The translations under genes were made by a program, and so were the position numbers. From Echinometra lucunter (taxonomy: Eukaryota > Echinodermata > Echinoidea > Camarodonta > Echinometridae), in NCBI GenBank assembly GCA_029962745.1, contig CM057156.1, forward strand, positions 3,977,450 to 4,041,449: 64,000 nt of DNA, written 5' to 3'. This document shows, piece by piece, positions 10,901 to 23,306 of the stretch. The stretch's first letter is position 1. Every line of letters begins with the position of its first letter. The notes under the pieces were generated by a model. The model had not been told where the DNA came from and ran no database searches. It was given only the letters and a program-made list of their open reading frames with translations.

Positions 10901-13900
10901 AGACATATGAAATCTTAATGATCAAAGTTTCGAATAGTCGTTTGAATACAAAATTCGAAATTCCGGGCTATTGCAAGCCTCCTTGTAGGAATAAAAGGGA
11001 ATTCATTTCATCGTCATAGCAATCTTGCGAGCGGCTGGGATTTGAAGCCGATTTGGCCTTTACTTAGAGTGTCAATGCGTGACAGACATGGCGCGGTGAA
11101 GATAGTCACTATTATTACTATTATCATCATTGTTTTGTTGTCAATGTTATTAAATGAAAAAAAAAATGACAGGACGGGTGAAAATTTGTGAAATTTACAA
11201 CGAAGATTAGGAGAATGAACTAAATTTTGTTACAGTTTAAAAACTCTTTCACACAGAAATAGCACTCTCTGATTCTGTTTGAGAGCAACTTTCTTTCTTT
11301 GATGTGTAAGAAAAATATTTAGAAATGTCCAAATTCTTGTCTTTTGATGAACTAGTATATCTTATTTAATTTGGACGACTCACTAAAACCTTTTCCTCGT
11401 TTTGACACACGTTGAAAATAAACTCCTAGTGAGAAAAATGGGGGAAAACTGGAGAAAAGGTCTTTCCTTTTCCCAACTTCAGTGTTTTGAAATAATGTTC
11501 TTCAACACAAACAAGACATATCAACAACACCATGAACAATAAAGGTCATATTCTGATCTCTCCTCTTCTCTTTTCATTTCAAGTTCCATTCATTTAGACA
11601 ATCGTCTTTCTGTCTTTTGTTTTCTTCATTTTGATCTATGAAGACTCAACATCGACTTTGTTGGTGACGCAAGAACGTTTAGTCGTCTTCTACGCGCATG
11701 TGAATCCATCGATCGCTTGGAAATCCTTGTCACTTTCTGTAATGGAACTTATTACCTAGAAACGACGAACAGTAGAACCCCAACAAGGAGGGAAGTAGCT
11801 TTGAACCCAGTACCGCCACAACCAGCGTCTGTACCACTACGTGTAAGTTAACCCATTCTTTATGGAGCGGGTACTTTAACCATTTCCCTTAAAATATTAA
11901 AGGAAAACAACACTTTCAGGTCAAGTAGTTTTAAAATTAAAGCTGAGTCGGAATAAAGCAGATCAACGAAAATTTGAACGAAATCGGACACAGAATAAGG
12001 AAGTTATGCCTTTATGGAATTTTCTGTTTTTTACACTACCATAGCTATTGGTGATATAACTTGTGGACATCTCTCAAAATGTCGCAGTCTTATTATCTTG
12101 AAGGACGCATGTTTCCATTGTCAAGGTTACCCAAAATATTTTGTGGAGAAAACACTCCAACATTATATATTTCGAATTTGGCTTAAGTAAACGTGCAGAT
12201 ATTGAGCAAAATGAAAATGTTTAATCATGTGTATAAAAAACATTGTCCACAAAATGATAATATCAAAAATTTCATACAGAATATTTTTATATAGCCATAT
12301 GGACCCCTCAGAAGAACAGCCTGTGGTTGAAGAGGGCCATCCAGCCCACGAGTGGAGAAAAAATAAATAAAATAAAAATAAATAAATATCGTTCAATCTG
12401 CGTCCGGTATCATTCAAGTTTTTGCTGATTAGTTTTGTTTTATTCTGTCCTAGCTTTGATTTAAAAAACTACTTGACATAAGGGTGTTAGTTTCCTTTCA
12501 AGGCACTGGCAGCCATTTCGCAGACCCTAGAAACTGTATTTTGCATAATATTCGCATAGGTGAATAATATTCAAAAAACAATGATGAAGCTCTTGGAATG
12601 TAGAGACAACGACAGTCCTTTTTACTTCAAATGGATGCGGGGGGGGGGGGGTTGTCACTGAATAGAAGAGGATACGGCTCTTTGGATTCACAGGCAATAA
12701 GAAGTAAATATTTCTGCACGACTTTTGTTCTAGTTAATGTGTAATTTATTTCCATTCTCTTCATGCTAAGCCTATATAATGATTAGTCTTTCTTTAAAAC
12801 TAAAGCGAATAGTGGGTTTATTGAATTTTCAAGAAAGAAAGAACATGTGAAGTTGTCATGCTGTCATTTGTATAATAATACAAACGGTTCCTTTTCTGTG
12901 CAAAATCATTTTGGCCTATAAAAAGTACGTAAGAAAGTACTTAAGACTGTAAGGAAGAAGGAGAAAGAAATTAGAACAAATTTTCATGTTTATAAGACCA
13001 AACGAAAATCTAAAAGTGAAGACCATTGTCGTTATCTGTGGGTTTTTTTTTTTAGGCCCAAGCACCGTCGTTTGTGCCAAATGCGAGTATTCAGCCTTCT
13101 TATCCACGTTTACGGTGCGGTGGACGGCCTAGATATACTGGGGGAAGATCGAGGCCTCCACGTTCAGCTCGGGAATCGAACAGATCAAGAGCGTCAGGAC
13201 AATCCGCTAACCGGAGAACGACGAGTTCAGCGTCATCGGAAAGAAACGAGAGAAAAGAGATTGACTACGCAAGGAGGAAGTTTACCAAGTGTGTCACAAG
13301 TAGTAAGTGACCAATTATCCTCAGTGTCCATTTTAAGTTTTGCATCTGTTATACCTGTCATGCAGAGTAAAAAATCACGATGGCGTTTCTAGTAGAGTGG
13401 CATAGCTTAGATTTTTTTTCTTCAGAATTTTGCACTTTTGTCTGTTTGTCTAAAAGCACCAAAATTGGTACAGTTGTTAAATGATACATAAGGAACAATA
13501 TCAGATATGGAAACACTTTCAAAAATACCATTATTGGGGTAATTTTTAAGGAAATAGCAATTTTAGATTGCTCAGGTGGAAAACTCGCTCACCACCGCAT
13601 TTGGACCCTGAGTTTTTGTAGAAACGAATCTGGATAAGTTGTAGAAGACGGAAAGAAAAGAAGACGATAGGATAACCAGATAACAGGGAAATGATGTAAA
13701 TTAAAAGTCTACTTTACTACTTTTTGTCATCTGAAAATAATTTTTTTTATTGAAGCATATAAAAATTTAGCCAAGAATCATATTAATGAAATACATATTT
13801 CTCGAGTAAAATGGCGCTGTGCAGCAGCTGTTATTAGAAAGCAGGACGTCACCACTCGCGACTATAACAATTTCAGTCTCCAAAAGTGGATAAAACATAA

Positions 13901-15052
13901 CCCCCTGATAACGCTCGAAAACCTGTAAGAGATTAATAGGTTGAAATCATCATTATACCGAGAATTCAGCTAAATATGAAAAAGAGGCACCACCAGTGAT
14001 GGTAATGGTAGGATCAGGACAGGGTGTCGGGTACACTAATAGACATACGCCTCACTATTTCAGAGCTTTACAAAATAGCAGGTCTCACTATGGTTCTCCT
14101 GTGCCCTACTCCTGATTCAAATTCGAATTCATATTCGTATTTATTTCATTTCCAAAAGAATAAAAAGATAAAATGATATTACATAGGCATAATTACCCAA
14201 AAAAATCAAATTATGTAAATACATGATATTCATTTTTTTTCATATTCATTGATTGATACCTGCATACACCAAATCACATTTATCCTTTTAAAGTTCTTTC
14301 CAACAGATACCCTTTTTCGAATTATATATTAAACGGACATACGGCATACGCATAGTATATTCCTCATACTAGAACCCTCAAAATGTTAACTGAAATCATT
14401 CATGTCATTTTGACCGACCCATAGTGCTGTTTCAAATAAAATTAATAAAATTCTATTATGCTCTTTTCTCTTATGGCACACTGTAGATGCTTTTATATCA
14501 TAACTGTGTGACCAAATCCGCCATAGAATAATCAAAGGATCTTAATCATGCTCCAGTACGGATTAATGGGCATATACCGCCTCCTTGAACAATGATCAAT
14601 GAATAAAAATTTTAAAAAGGAGAGACAAAGGGAGAAGGGATAGGTGTGTTCCTATTAATGGCTGGACCCACGCTATGCCATTGTTAAAGGGTTAAATAAA
14701 AGTTGACCTACATTTCTTTCCACTTCCGAGGGCGAGGTGCATTATCAAGTGAAACTGCTTATATTCCACCAAAATCTGACAGTAGACTCGTCTTTTAAAA
14801 TACCGCCCAACATTTGACGTTTTGAATAGAGAATTGACCTCTACGGCCGGGTACCACGTATCGGTAGAGTCCAAACTTTTTGACAGACGAAAATCGTCGA
14901 GGTGTCAAGAATAAATCACAATTCACAATACTATGGAAAAATGCCCCATAAAACCACATGTGTGCTTCCATATCAGATATTTATGAGTATGGGTTTCTTC
15001 ACTATTGTGCCAAATTTGGTGCTTTTCGACAAAAGTACCAATTCTTCCAGCA

Positions 15053-15094
<42 letters not shown>

Positions 15095-18000
15095 AGCAAT
15101 ATACTATGCCAGAAGATGGAAAGCGAAATTTGTAGTTCATAATAAACCTTAGGTGGCGGGGCAAAGTGGGACAGAAGCCAACTCCCATATGATTTTTGGT
15201 ACGTGTGCTACTGACGTTAAACAATATAACCCCATAAAAATATGTTTTAGGTGCATTGAAAAAATATGATTTTTTTTTCTTTAACCTACTGTTTATATCT
15301 CTATAATTTATTTTTCATTCCCCTTACCCGATATAATACACACACCAATTTCCCCTTTTGGTTGCCTGAAATGATTGCTGTACATATCATAAACCCCAAC
15401 ACAAAACTGCTTGAGAATTATAATGAATAATTAACGAAAATGATTTGAATTATACTGAACTAAAAGAAAGGAAAAAGGAAAGAGGAAGATCATAATGAAG
15501 ACTTCTGACTGTAGCCCTAGACATTGTGAATACCGAAACAGGATCTATATCATGCATATATTGGTTAAAGGCCAAGCCCACAGCAAGATGAAATTCATTT
15601 AAAGAAAAAGAATCAAACATTCCAAACAAAACAGTGATGAAAATCGGATGCAAAATAAGGAAATTATGGATTTTTGAATTTTTCGCAAAACAGTTCTTGA
15701 CTCAGTATGAATATTCGGTGAGTTGATGATGTCATATACTCACTATTCTCCATAATATTCCATACAAAATTTCAGAAAGGCCAAGCCCACGGCAAGATGA
15801 AGTTCATTTAAAGAAAAAGAATAAAAAAATCCAAACTAAACAGTGAAAACGTCATGGCTTGTTTACGATAATTCTCAAAAACTGGACACTGGAATAGATA
15901 ATGATATTCATCTCCTATCTGGTTCAGGGTGCAATATTCACATAGTCGATATGAATATTCGGTGAGTGAGTTGATGTTGTCATATACTCACTATTCTCCA
16001 TAATATTCCATACAAACATTTCAAAAGTTTTTTTTTATACTAAAACTGAAAGTCATTCATCATGTCTACACATATTAGACTAAATAGCATTTTAAAAAGT
16101 ATTTAGGACAATTTTCACAATTGTGTAGGTAAAATATGAAATTTTCGTCATTTCTGTATACATAACGTGTGGAAAATTGTGAGTATATGACATCACCAAC
16201 TCACTCTCTGAATATTCATACTCAAGAACTGTTTTGCGAAAAAACAAAAATTCAGAAATTCATAACTTTCTTATTTTGCATCTAATTTTCATCAAATTTT
16301 CACTGTTCTGTTTGGAATTTTTGTTTTATTCTTTATAATGAAATAAATTTCATCTTGCTGTGGACTTGGCCTTTAAGATTCCATGTGGAGTGCCGTGATT
16401 TTTCACGAATAAAAGTATTAGGCCCGAAATTATGTGAAGGGATGTAAACCATCCTATTTCCACGGATTCGATGCCCTTATCATCCTGATATTTAGATGGA
16501 GAGATGCACGGCCTTGACGAACCCGTGAACGCTACAGCCAAGTACGCAGCCGTCGTGAGGACTCAGTACGGCGACCACACGATCATTCTGAACACCGATG
16601 TTCAGGCTGAGCGTGAAGACAATGACGTGTTACCTCCTGGAAACTACGTGGCTATTAGAACTAGAAAGGCTCAACTTGTTGGCAAACCTTCGACCAACTT
16701 TAAAAGGTAGCTTTAATTACGTCAAAGTCATTCAGTTGTTAATCATGCGTTCAGTTACGTAACATTAAAGGGAATCTTTTTTCAACAAATCTAAATTTTT
16801 GTTTAATCGAAGCAGGTAATTAGAGGGACCGAATCATGGAAAGTTTGGGCAAAATGAGAAAAAGTCAGCTAATGATGATTCATGAGAAATTTATGAATAT
16901 ATGGAAGTCAGAATCGCTTTCCATGGTAAATGAAGAACTCTGCCATTTCCAACCCAAATTACTTGAATTATTTCTTTTTTCAACTCAGTTATCAGGTGGT
17001 TATGACTAAACAATCTTTTTTTTTCTCAGCCTCCAGTGATTTTAATAGAAATATCCTCCTAACGTGATTGAAGACTTCCTATATAATACAAATCTGCAGC
17101 CGATTTTCATCATCCGTCACATATATTCAGATGTTGAGTGTGATCATCATAATGTATAGGGAAAGAATGAGCAGGTTGGACCATAATATTTAGACTTTTC
17201 AATTTTTGTTGTATTTTCTTTTTCTTTTCTTTTTTTTCCAAATTTTGCAGAATAAGGGAGGAGTACGGCAGGAGCCGCACGTGTTTATGTATATATATTA
17301 TGTCTTGCAGTTATAGAAAGTACAACACTATTATATTATTTTTGTATACCTTTACACTTGTTTGTTTGCTTGTTTGTTTAATTTTGGTTCCACTTATTGA
17401 GTTTGCCAAATATGTATACTTTTGCCTTAATTATGTTTATGGTTATGTATATCCTTTGTTTGTTTCTATTGTTCATATTGATGATAATCCAAAATTGTGG
17501 ATTGAATATCAATAAAATTTGATTTGATTTGATTTGATTTGATTTGATTTTTACCAATATTCATTCATCCTATCTTTCTGTTTGGTTGTCATTTAGATAT
17601 AAGACTTTGCAATGGTGGTCTCAGACCTTCATAGCCGGAATCCCGGAGGTGATGTGTGGTATGACAGATGATAGATCACGTCGTATAACCTCAATCAAGA
17701 GCATTAAGGTCGATCAGCTTCCCGGTATGTCAAATGTAAGTTCATTGCATTATCATAATGTACAGCATGAGTGAAACTTCAAGTTTCACAGGAATGGACT
17801 GCTTTCAGAAATTAATCTGAAACGTTAGAACATCAAGGGATCACCTGGATCAATCCTGATGTTGACCTCACGAGTGTTCTCGCCCTTCTCATCGATTCTT
17901 TTACCGTATGATTAAGTAAAATAATGTAAAAAAAGTAAGTAAGTAAAGAAAGCGAAGAATGCTATGGTGTTATATAAACATTCATTGGGTCAAAGATGTC

Positions 18001-18764
18001 GCGAATCAGTGTCGAAGATGCCAAGTAGTATTATCATCAAAGACTAGAATTTCAGCACTGGAAAGAAAAACTGCAGGAGAAAATGCAAAGTAGCTAAACA
18101 GAAAAAAAAAATCTGATGACGACGATGCTCCCCTTTTCCTAATTTTTAGTAAGGCTTATGTCTGATTAATTCATTTGTTTTTTGTCCTTAAAAATACATT
18201 AAAATATTTACAACACATGATTTTGTAAAATTGCAAAGAGAAAGAAATGCGGAGGGGATCACATTCGTCGGAGATGATTCCCTAAAATGATACATTGAAT
18301 CATCACCGGAACATTTCATGAGTAAGAAGACGTAAACAAAAACTTGTTAAAATAGAAGAAAAGGAGAGAGAGAGAGAGAGAAAGAGAGAGACTTTTTGAG
18401 TACACTCCTGTATAATATACCACCCTTTGGTCTTATTGGCTGCTCGTCTGGGGTCTGGTGGCCTCAGATGATAGCTCCTGTGGGTGATGTGTTTACTGGG
18501 CTCGTCCCTTAAATTGTCAGTGAACGGAGCAGCAAGAGGGCACCAGGCCTCACCGCGTGGAGCTGAGATTTTCAATGGGTGGTGCATATGCGAATTTGAA
18601 ACAGGTTTTTTGGTATAGGATTAAAAAAAAAAATCATAATTTGTAGTATACCTCCACTCAAGAGAACTGTTGCTGGGCTATTGCCATGAGCGTCCTTGGA
18701 CGCTCTATAAGTTTTCACAATTATTATTGTTGTTATTGATAATATTATTTTTTAATTATTATTA

Positions 18765-18834
<70 letters not shown>

Positions 18835-19527
18835 CATTATTATTATTATTAGCACTAATATATGTCAGGTTTAAAGGGATTAAAAAACCTTTATCGTAAG
18901 TATTTAAAATGCAAAATTTGGTTATATTCAGGGATTCTGGAATCCAAGGACATGCATAAAGAAGTTCCGATCTTATCTATCAGATATCAAGAGGATGATT
19001 CCTGAAGATGACCCGCGGTAAGTTAACTAAAATTTACTCGCACTTTTCCTACAAATCTTATTATGGAAAAAAATTATCCGTACCGAGTTGCTAATTCATG
19101 CTTAGTTTTTGAAATTTCAACTCAACTGTAAAATAGGAAAGTTTGTATCCATATAGTTATATTCTTTATTTACCACAAAACACATTTTCTTAGTACAGAA
19201 CAATTCTAGTTTCGTTTTATGAGAACTTGTTAAGGAATTTTTTTTTGCTCGGTCAATGCCAAGAAAATTAAATAAGAAAACTTTCCTAAGTGCTTTCATC
19301 CTTGTTTAATGTCTATGCAGCTAAAATGTTTAGAATGATCTATTTTCTTTATGATAAAATACAGAGCCGTGTATCGTCTGGAGTTACCGGAGGTGAGATT
19401 GGGTCGAGGCATCAAAGACAGACTTTATAACAGGAAATTCATCCGTCACGGACCACAGGATAATTGTGTTATCCTTCGTGATCAATATCTCTCGGCCGTC
19501 TTGGGCATTTCTTCAGGGAAAGAATGA
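7940..19527 (+). CDS. Divergent DXO/RAI1-family protein, seven exons, predicted pseudo-enzyme
   Basis: Exons: 7940-8277, 11644-11842, 13056-13302, 16496-16706, 17597-17735, 18932-19017, 19365-19527. All junctions are GT/AG and the phases (2,0,1,2,0,2) match across each one, giving 1383 bases and about 460 aa; human DXO is about 396. DXO/RAI1 enzymes remove defective RNA caps and degrade the RNA 5' to 3'. Matching landmarks in order: an AIDLRDG block and LKWI (exon 1); DFVGDARTFSRLL and a GTYYL strand (exon 2); KEIDYARRKFTK (end of exon 3); NTDVQ and YVAIRT (exon 4); YKTLQWWSQTFIAGIPEV (exon 5); GFWNP (exon 6). Exon 3 is mostly an Arg/Ser-rich insert. The metal-binding positions look replaced (see findings). 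The 7940 ATG is the first in frame; a second lies at 7994. Activity is uncertain; membership of the fold is fairly secure. Confidence 0.8.
10347..10387. repeat. Perfect 19-bp hairpin carrying two TGACGTCA motifs (intron 1)
   Basis: Two 19-base arms (GGTACCCACTTTGACGTCA and its exact complement) are separated by TTG. Each arm contains the palindromic cAMP-response element core TGACGTCA (10358-10365, 10369-10376). Related inverted sequence (GACGTAAAAGTGGGTACTC) occurs at about 10242, so this may be the tip of a degraded fold-back element. Regulatory function is unproven. The rest of intron 1 (8278-11643) shows nothing else I can name. Confidence 0.6.
11901..12496. mobile_element. TTAA-flanked inverted-repeat element in intron 2
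   Basis: The left end (AGGAAAACAACACTTTCAGG, then GTCAAGTAGTTTTAAAATTAAAGC) is matched in reverse complement at the right end (GCTTTGATTTAAAAAACTACTTGAC through GTTTCCTT), about 45 bases per arm. TTAA flanks the left side; the right side reads TTCA, a one-base decay. The interior includes a phrase close to one in the element at 15569 (ACAGAATAAGGAAGTTATG). No transposase is seen. Confidence 0.65.
15058..15091. repeat. (TA)n microsatellite in intron 3
   Basis: About 17 uninterrupted TA units. Intron 3 (13303-16495) otherwise holds the TTAA-flanked element at 15569-16372 and unremarkable AT-rich sequence. Confidence 0.95.
15569..16372. mobile_element. TTAA-flanked inverted-repeat element in intron 3
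   Basis: TTAA lies on both sides (15565-15568, 16373-16376). The ends are AGGCCAAGCCCACAGCAAG and CTTGCTGTGGACTTGGCCT, and the inverted similarity runs on for well over 60 bases. The left arm is partly duplicated (the AAGGCCAAGCCCACGGCAAG phrase recurs at about 15777, and the AATATTCGGTGAGT and CATATACTCAC segments recur). It resembles a piggyBac- or Kolobok-type miniature element by its TTAA target. Its right end lies only about 120 bases from the exon 4 acceptor. Confidence 0.7.
17283..17550 (+). mobile_element. Retroposon 3' tail ending in (TGATT)n, intron 4
   Basis: AT-rich sequence ends with ATCAATAAAATTTGATTTGA and about six TGATT units. A polyadenylation-like AATAAA followed by short tandem repeats is typical of LINE/SINE 3' ends. 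It stops about 45 bases before the exon 5 acceptor. No coding part is recognisable. Confidence 0.4.
18736..18850. repeat. (ATT)n microsatellite, intron 5
   Basis: A TTATTATTA tract with occasional TCATTA interruptions, about 80 bases upstream of exon 6. The rest of intron 5 (17736-18931) shows a CT/GA tract at about 18362 and no other recognisable element. Confidence 0.9.
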
Positions 19528-19777
19528 TACTCAGCCAAAGGGTGACCAGCTTTTGGATTCTGAAATACGGGACTTTGTTTGTCATTGATTTTAGAGGGCC
19601 AGAGGGCAGGTACAATAATGAAATCGCGATCGAGCGTAGCGAGCGAGCAATATTTATGAAAATCAGCTTCACTGGAGTCTTTAAAAATTTACACTAACCA
19701 ACACTACTTACACAGCGGAATCCTTCCTGTATTGTTTTCAAAGGAAAGAGGAAGTATTCGTTGGTTGATTGATGCTG

Positions 19778-19783
19778 AATAAA
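19778..19783 (+). promoter_or_regulatory. Candidate polyadenylation signal AATAAA
   Basis: This is the first AATAAA on the plus strand after the stop codon of the DXO-like gene, 250 bases downstream. It is plausible as its 3'-end signal; no transcript evidence is available. Confidence 0.4.
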
Positions 19784-21753
19784 TTTTTAAGAATGGAAAA
19801 AACACCAACTAGTCACATCGGATTTGTAAAGCTTTGGTGTTAATTGTAATTTGCGCAAGTACTTGGATTTGCTAAGGGGTGGAATTTTCAACACATTTCC
19901 CAAAGGTTGGTTAATAGATAGAAAGTAGGCACTTTATCATGTTTATAGCTCCAAGGTCTATATCTAATGTTTCACGAGTTTACATCGACAGGAGAGGGAG
20001 GGGGTACACCAATCCCGGCTGATTACCTTGTGCCTTTGTCATTCCGTTTGTGGCCTCCACTTGTGTGTCCCAGAAAAAAAAAAAAAAAAACGAAACCGAG
20101 ATGTATCGAGATGTATCGTTTATTCATATCTTAATCACGATTATGATTAATAACTAATACACGTTTGTAAAGCTTAGACCCACTTCTTTCATCAGATACC
20201 ACTCATGATTATCCTACATACAAGCAATTGCTTTTTAGTGGACCCCTCTATTTCCAAAGAAATTAATAATTTATAATGATTTATTCAATTTATTGATATG
20301 CTAACTCAAGAAAAAAATATGTATTCATCTTAATTTCATATTGTTTGTACAATTATATCTATGCAATGTCATTGTATTTTCTTTCTGTTGGAAATGAATA
20401 AATATGAATTTGAAATTTGAAATTTGAAATTTGAATACTTCACGCATGAGCAAATGAAAACAATATAAAGCAAGGCAAAAATGCTTTCGTACAACGATAC
20501 TTCAAATCTAAAGAAATAAGTATGAAAATATTTCTGCTATTGCGATATGAAAATAAGACTTCTCAGCAGTTCATTTCCTGCTCTTTAGTATGACTCCTCA
20601 GTGGATAAAAATGAGCAGATGAACAAACAACTATAATAATGATGACTGTGTGGTGAATATATCAAAATTTACTTCCATTAGCGAATTCTTCACAAACTTA
20701 TTATATTTTACTGGATAATGATTTTGGCGCGCATCCTCCTTGGCAACGGCTTGGCTCGGTCCACAGAAATATGTTTTCTTTGGGTGTGACCATATTCCTC
20801 AGCTCTTTTCTGGATACATTATGGGCATCATTTCCTTGTGAAAAGTGTATACAAACCTTGTAAACAGGTTAGGGAGAAATATGAAAGGGGAGTATCGTAA
20901 TTTCGTTCACTGATAACTCCCACCTCCTGATAAGGGCATTTGTTTCCTTAGGTCTATTGTCTTCTCCATTGTTTCAGACTTGACCGGGTCAAAATATCTA
21001 CTGCTCTCAGGACAGTAAAGGACAAGTTCTCCCTTTTAAGATTTACGCAAGTGGTCGACAGCACTTAATAGTTCCAAACGAAAAATCACAAAATACAGAA
21101 AAGCTAACAAATAAATGTGCAATTTAGCTATGTTGCAATACTTAGGGCAAGGGAGGGTATATGTTGGTGTATGGAGTGTTATTGTCTTTTACTATTTACT
21201 GTAAGTGTGATTTAAGATTTTCTCTCTCTGTTATGTACACATTTCAAATACATGTATAATGATAAAGTACAATGGAACTATGCAACCCACAAGTTTTTGC
21301 TTTTTTTAGTTCCTTTTTTCCTTATCTGTTATGTTACTGTATTTGTAATGTAGATGTTACTTTTTAATGATTTGGAAAATAAACCAACTTGAAATGAAGT
21401 GAATTGAAAAATTGAATTGAAAGCTGAATTGCATGGAATGTACATACATTTTGATGCATTACATTACAAAGTAAAATACAGATTGGAATACATTTTTATA
21501 TTAAATAATGATAATAACTTACAGAGGAAAAAAAAGAAAAAAGAAAAAAGATGGCCATTCAAATATACATTTTGAAATAAAATGAAGGAACTGAATCGGT
21601 AGGGAGAGAGTGAGCAGGAACGACACACAAAGGAAAGAAAAAGAAAAGGGGTGTGAGGAGAAAATAAAATCATACAAGGGGGAGATGGGTAGGAAATACG
21701 ATAAAGACAGATGAAGAAGAGGAAAGGAAGAGAGGGTCGAGAAAGAAAGAACA
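19784..21753. other. Intergenic; no gene seen
   Basis: AT-rich sequence with short ORFs only. A short (GAAATTT)n tract lies at about 20405-20435. No RNA gene or convincing exon. Confidence 0.5.
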
Positions 21754-21893
21754 GGGGAGCGTTTCATGAAGAGTTTTGTCGATGAAAATCATCGACAAAT
21801 GTTATAAGCTACTGAAAATCCTCGCATCTGATTGGCTGAAAGCAAATCAGTCAGTGAAAATCACTGACAAATCTCTTCATGAAACACTCTACA
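21754..21893. mobile_element. Fold-back MITE with GTTTCATGAAGAG ends
   Basis: The left GAGCGTTTCATGAAGAG and the right CTCTTCATGAAACACTC are inverted repeats with internal complementary segments (GTCGATGAAAATCATCGAC forms its own hairpin). Total length is about 140 bases. The core GTTTCA-GAA resembles the ends of the fold-back at 2431-2566, but they are not clearly the same family. Confidence 0.65.
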
Positions 21894-22215
21894 GGCCGTA
21901 GAAAGAAATGGTGTTGTGTTATGTACAGATTACTTACAAGTCATTTTTGATTTTATTATGATTACTGGCAGACTAGAGTGAAAATAAGGTATATATGAGG
22001 GGGAAAGAAAGTTGAGAGATGTAAGGAAGATATAACAAAATACGAAGGAAATGAAACAGACGAGGGGGAAGGATGAATGAGCGGAAAGGAAAGGAAACAT
22101 GACAATGTAAAGGAGATTATAAATGACTTTAAAACATTCCTCATGTTTGTACAAGCAAGAGAATAGGTGAGGGTAATAGTATACATCAAGGGCATGTTGG
22201 AAATTATATATGCAT

Positions 22216-22880
22216 ACAACATGGGACTGCAAATTATCAACCAACTGACCAACCATCCAATAACCAATCAACAAACTAACCAATCAACCTAGCAAAAAAC
22301 AACCAATGTACCCACCACAAGCAACCAAGGAGCATTTCAACCAACCAACCAACAAACCAACCAAACAAACAACTAAAAAGCATTACAACCTACCAACCAA
22401 TCAAGCAACCAGACAAGCAACTAAAGAGCATTACAACCTACCAACCAATCAACCAACAAAACATGCAACCAAACAGCATTTCAACCAACCAACCAAACAA
22501 ATAACTAAACAAGCAACCAAGCAACCGAAGAGCATTTCAACCAACGAACCAACCAGACAGGCAACTTAAGAGCATTTCAATCAACCAACCAACCAACCAA
22601 CCAACCAATCAACCAACCAATCAACCAACCAAACAAGTAACCAAAAAGCATTTCAATGCAATCAAACAAGCAACCAAACAGCATTTCAACCAACCAACCA
22701 ATCAACTAACCAAACAAGCAACCATCAGCATTTCAACCAACCAACCAGTCAAGCAACCAGACAAGCAACCAAAGAGAATTTCAACCAACCAAACAACCAA
22801 TCAACCAACCACCAAGCAACCAAAAAGCATGTCAAATAACCAACCAGTCAACCAACCAAGCAATCTGCAAACATGACAAA
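22216..22880. repeat. AACC-rich minisatellite
   Basis: About 660 bases of CCAACCAACCAA repeats with an irregular higher-order unit of roughly 40-60 bases ending in an AGCATTTCAACC-type phrase, seen about ten times. The 87-codon ORF through it reads as a Gln/Pro/Thr/Lys repeat and is almost surely not a gene. Confidence 0.9.
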
Positions 22881-22930
22881 CCAACAAACCAACTGACCAG
22901 CACCCCCAAACAAAACAACAACACCCCCCC

Positions 22931-23267
22931 CCCCCGCGAATAAACTAATTCCTAAAAGAAACCTTGAAAACTTATGTATTTTTTTTCACTACAACCATTT
23001 ACAAGAAATGTGAATAGATATCAAGTGAAACATACATGTTATGCTTCTGAAAGGTTAACCTCGGTTATTTTTTTTTTGCTGTTATCATTTTATTCCATTT
23101 TACCAATATATTTAACGTTTCATATCATCAAAAATCATGATTGAAAAGAGATTATCCTAGGAATTGTGCCGTATTAAATAGTTAAATAGAAATAAGGTGT
23201 GACTGGAAAAATTAATTTTGTTTTGTATAATTGCACGGAATAAGTATAATGATAATTATTATTATTA

Positions 23268-23306
<39 letters not shown>

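Noticed and set aside
18303..18587. 94-codon minus-strand ORF in intron 5 of the DXO-like gene
   Set aside because: No recognisable motif; part is a GA/CT microsatellite and it lies antisense inside a well-supported intron.
22306..22569. 87-codon ORF in the AACC region
   Set aside because: It is a minisatellite read as Gln/Pro/Thr/Lys repeats; no start context or domain.
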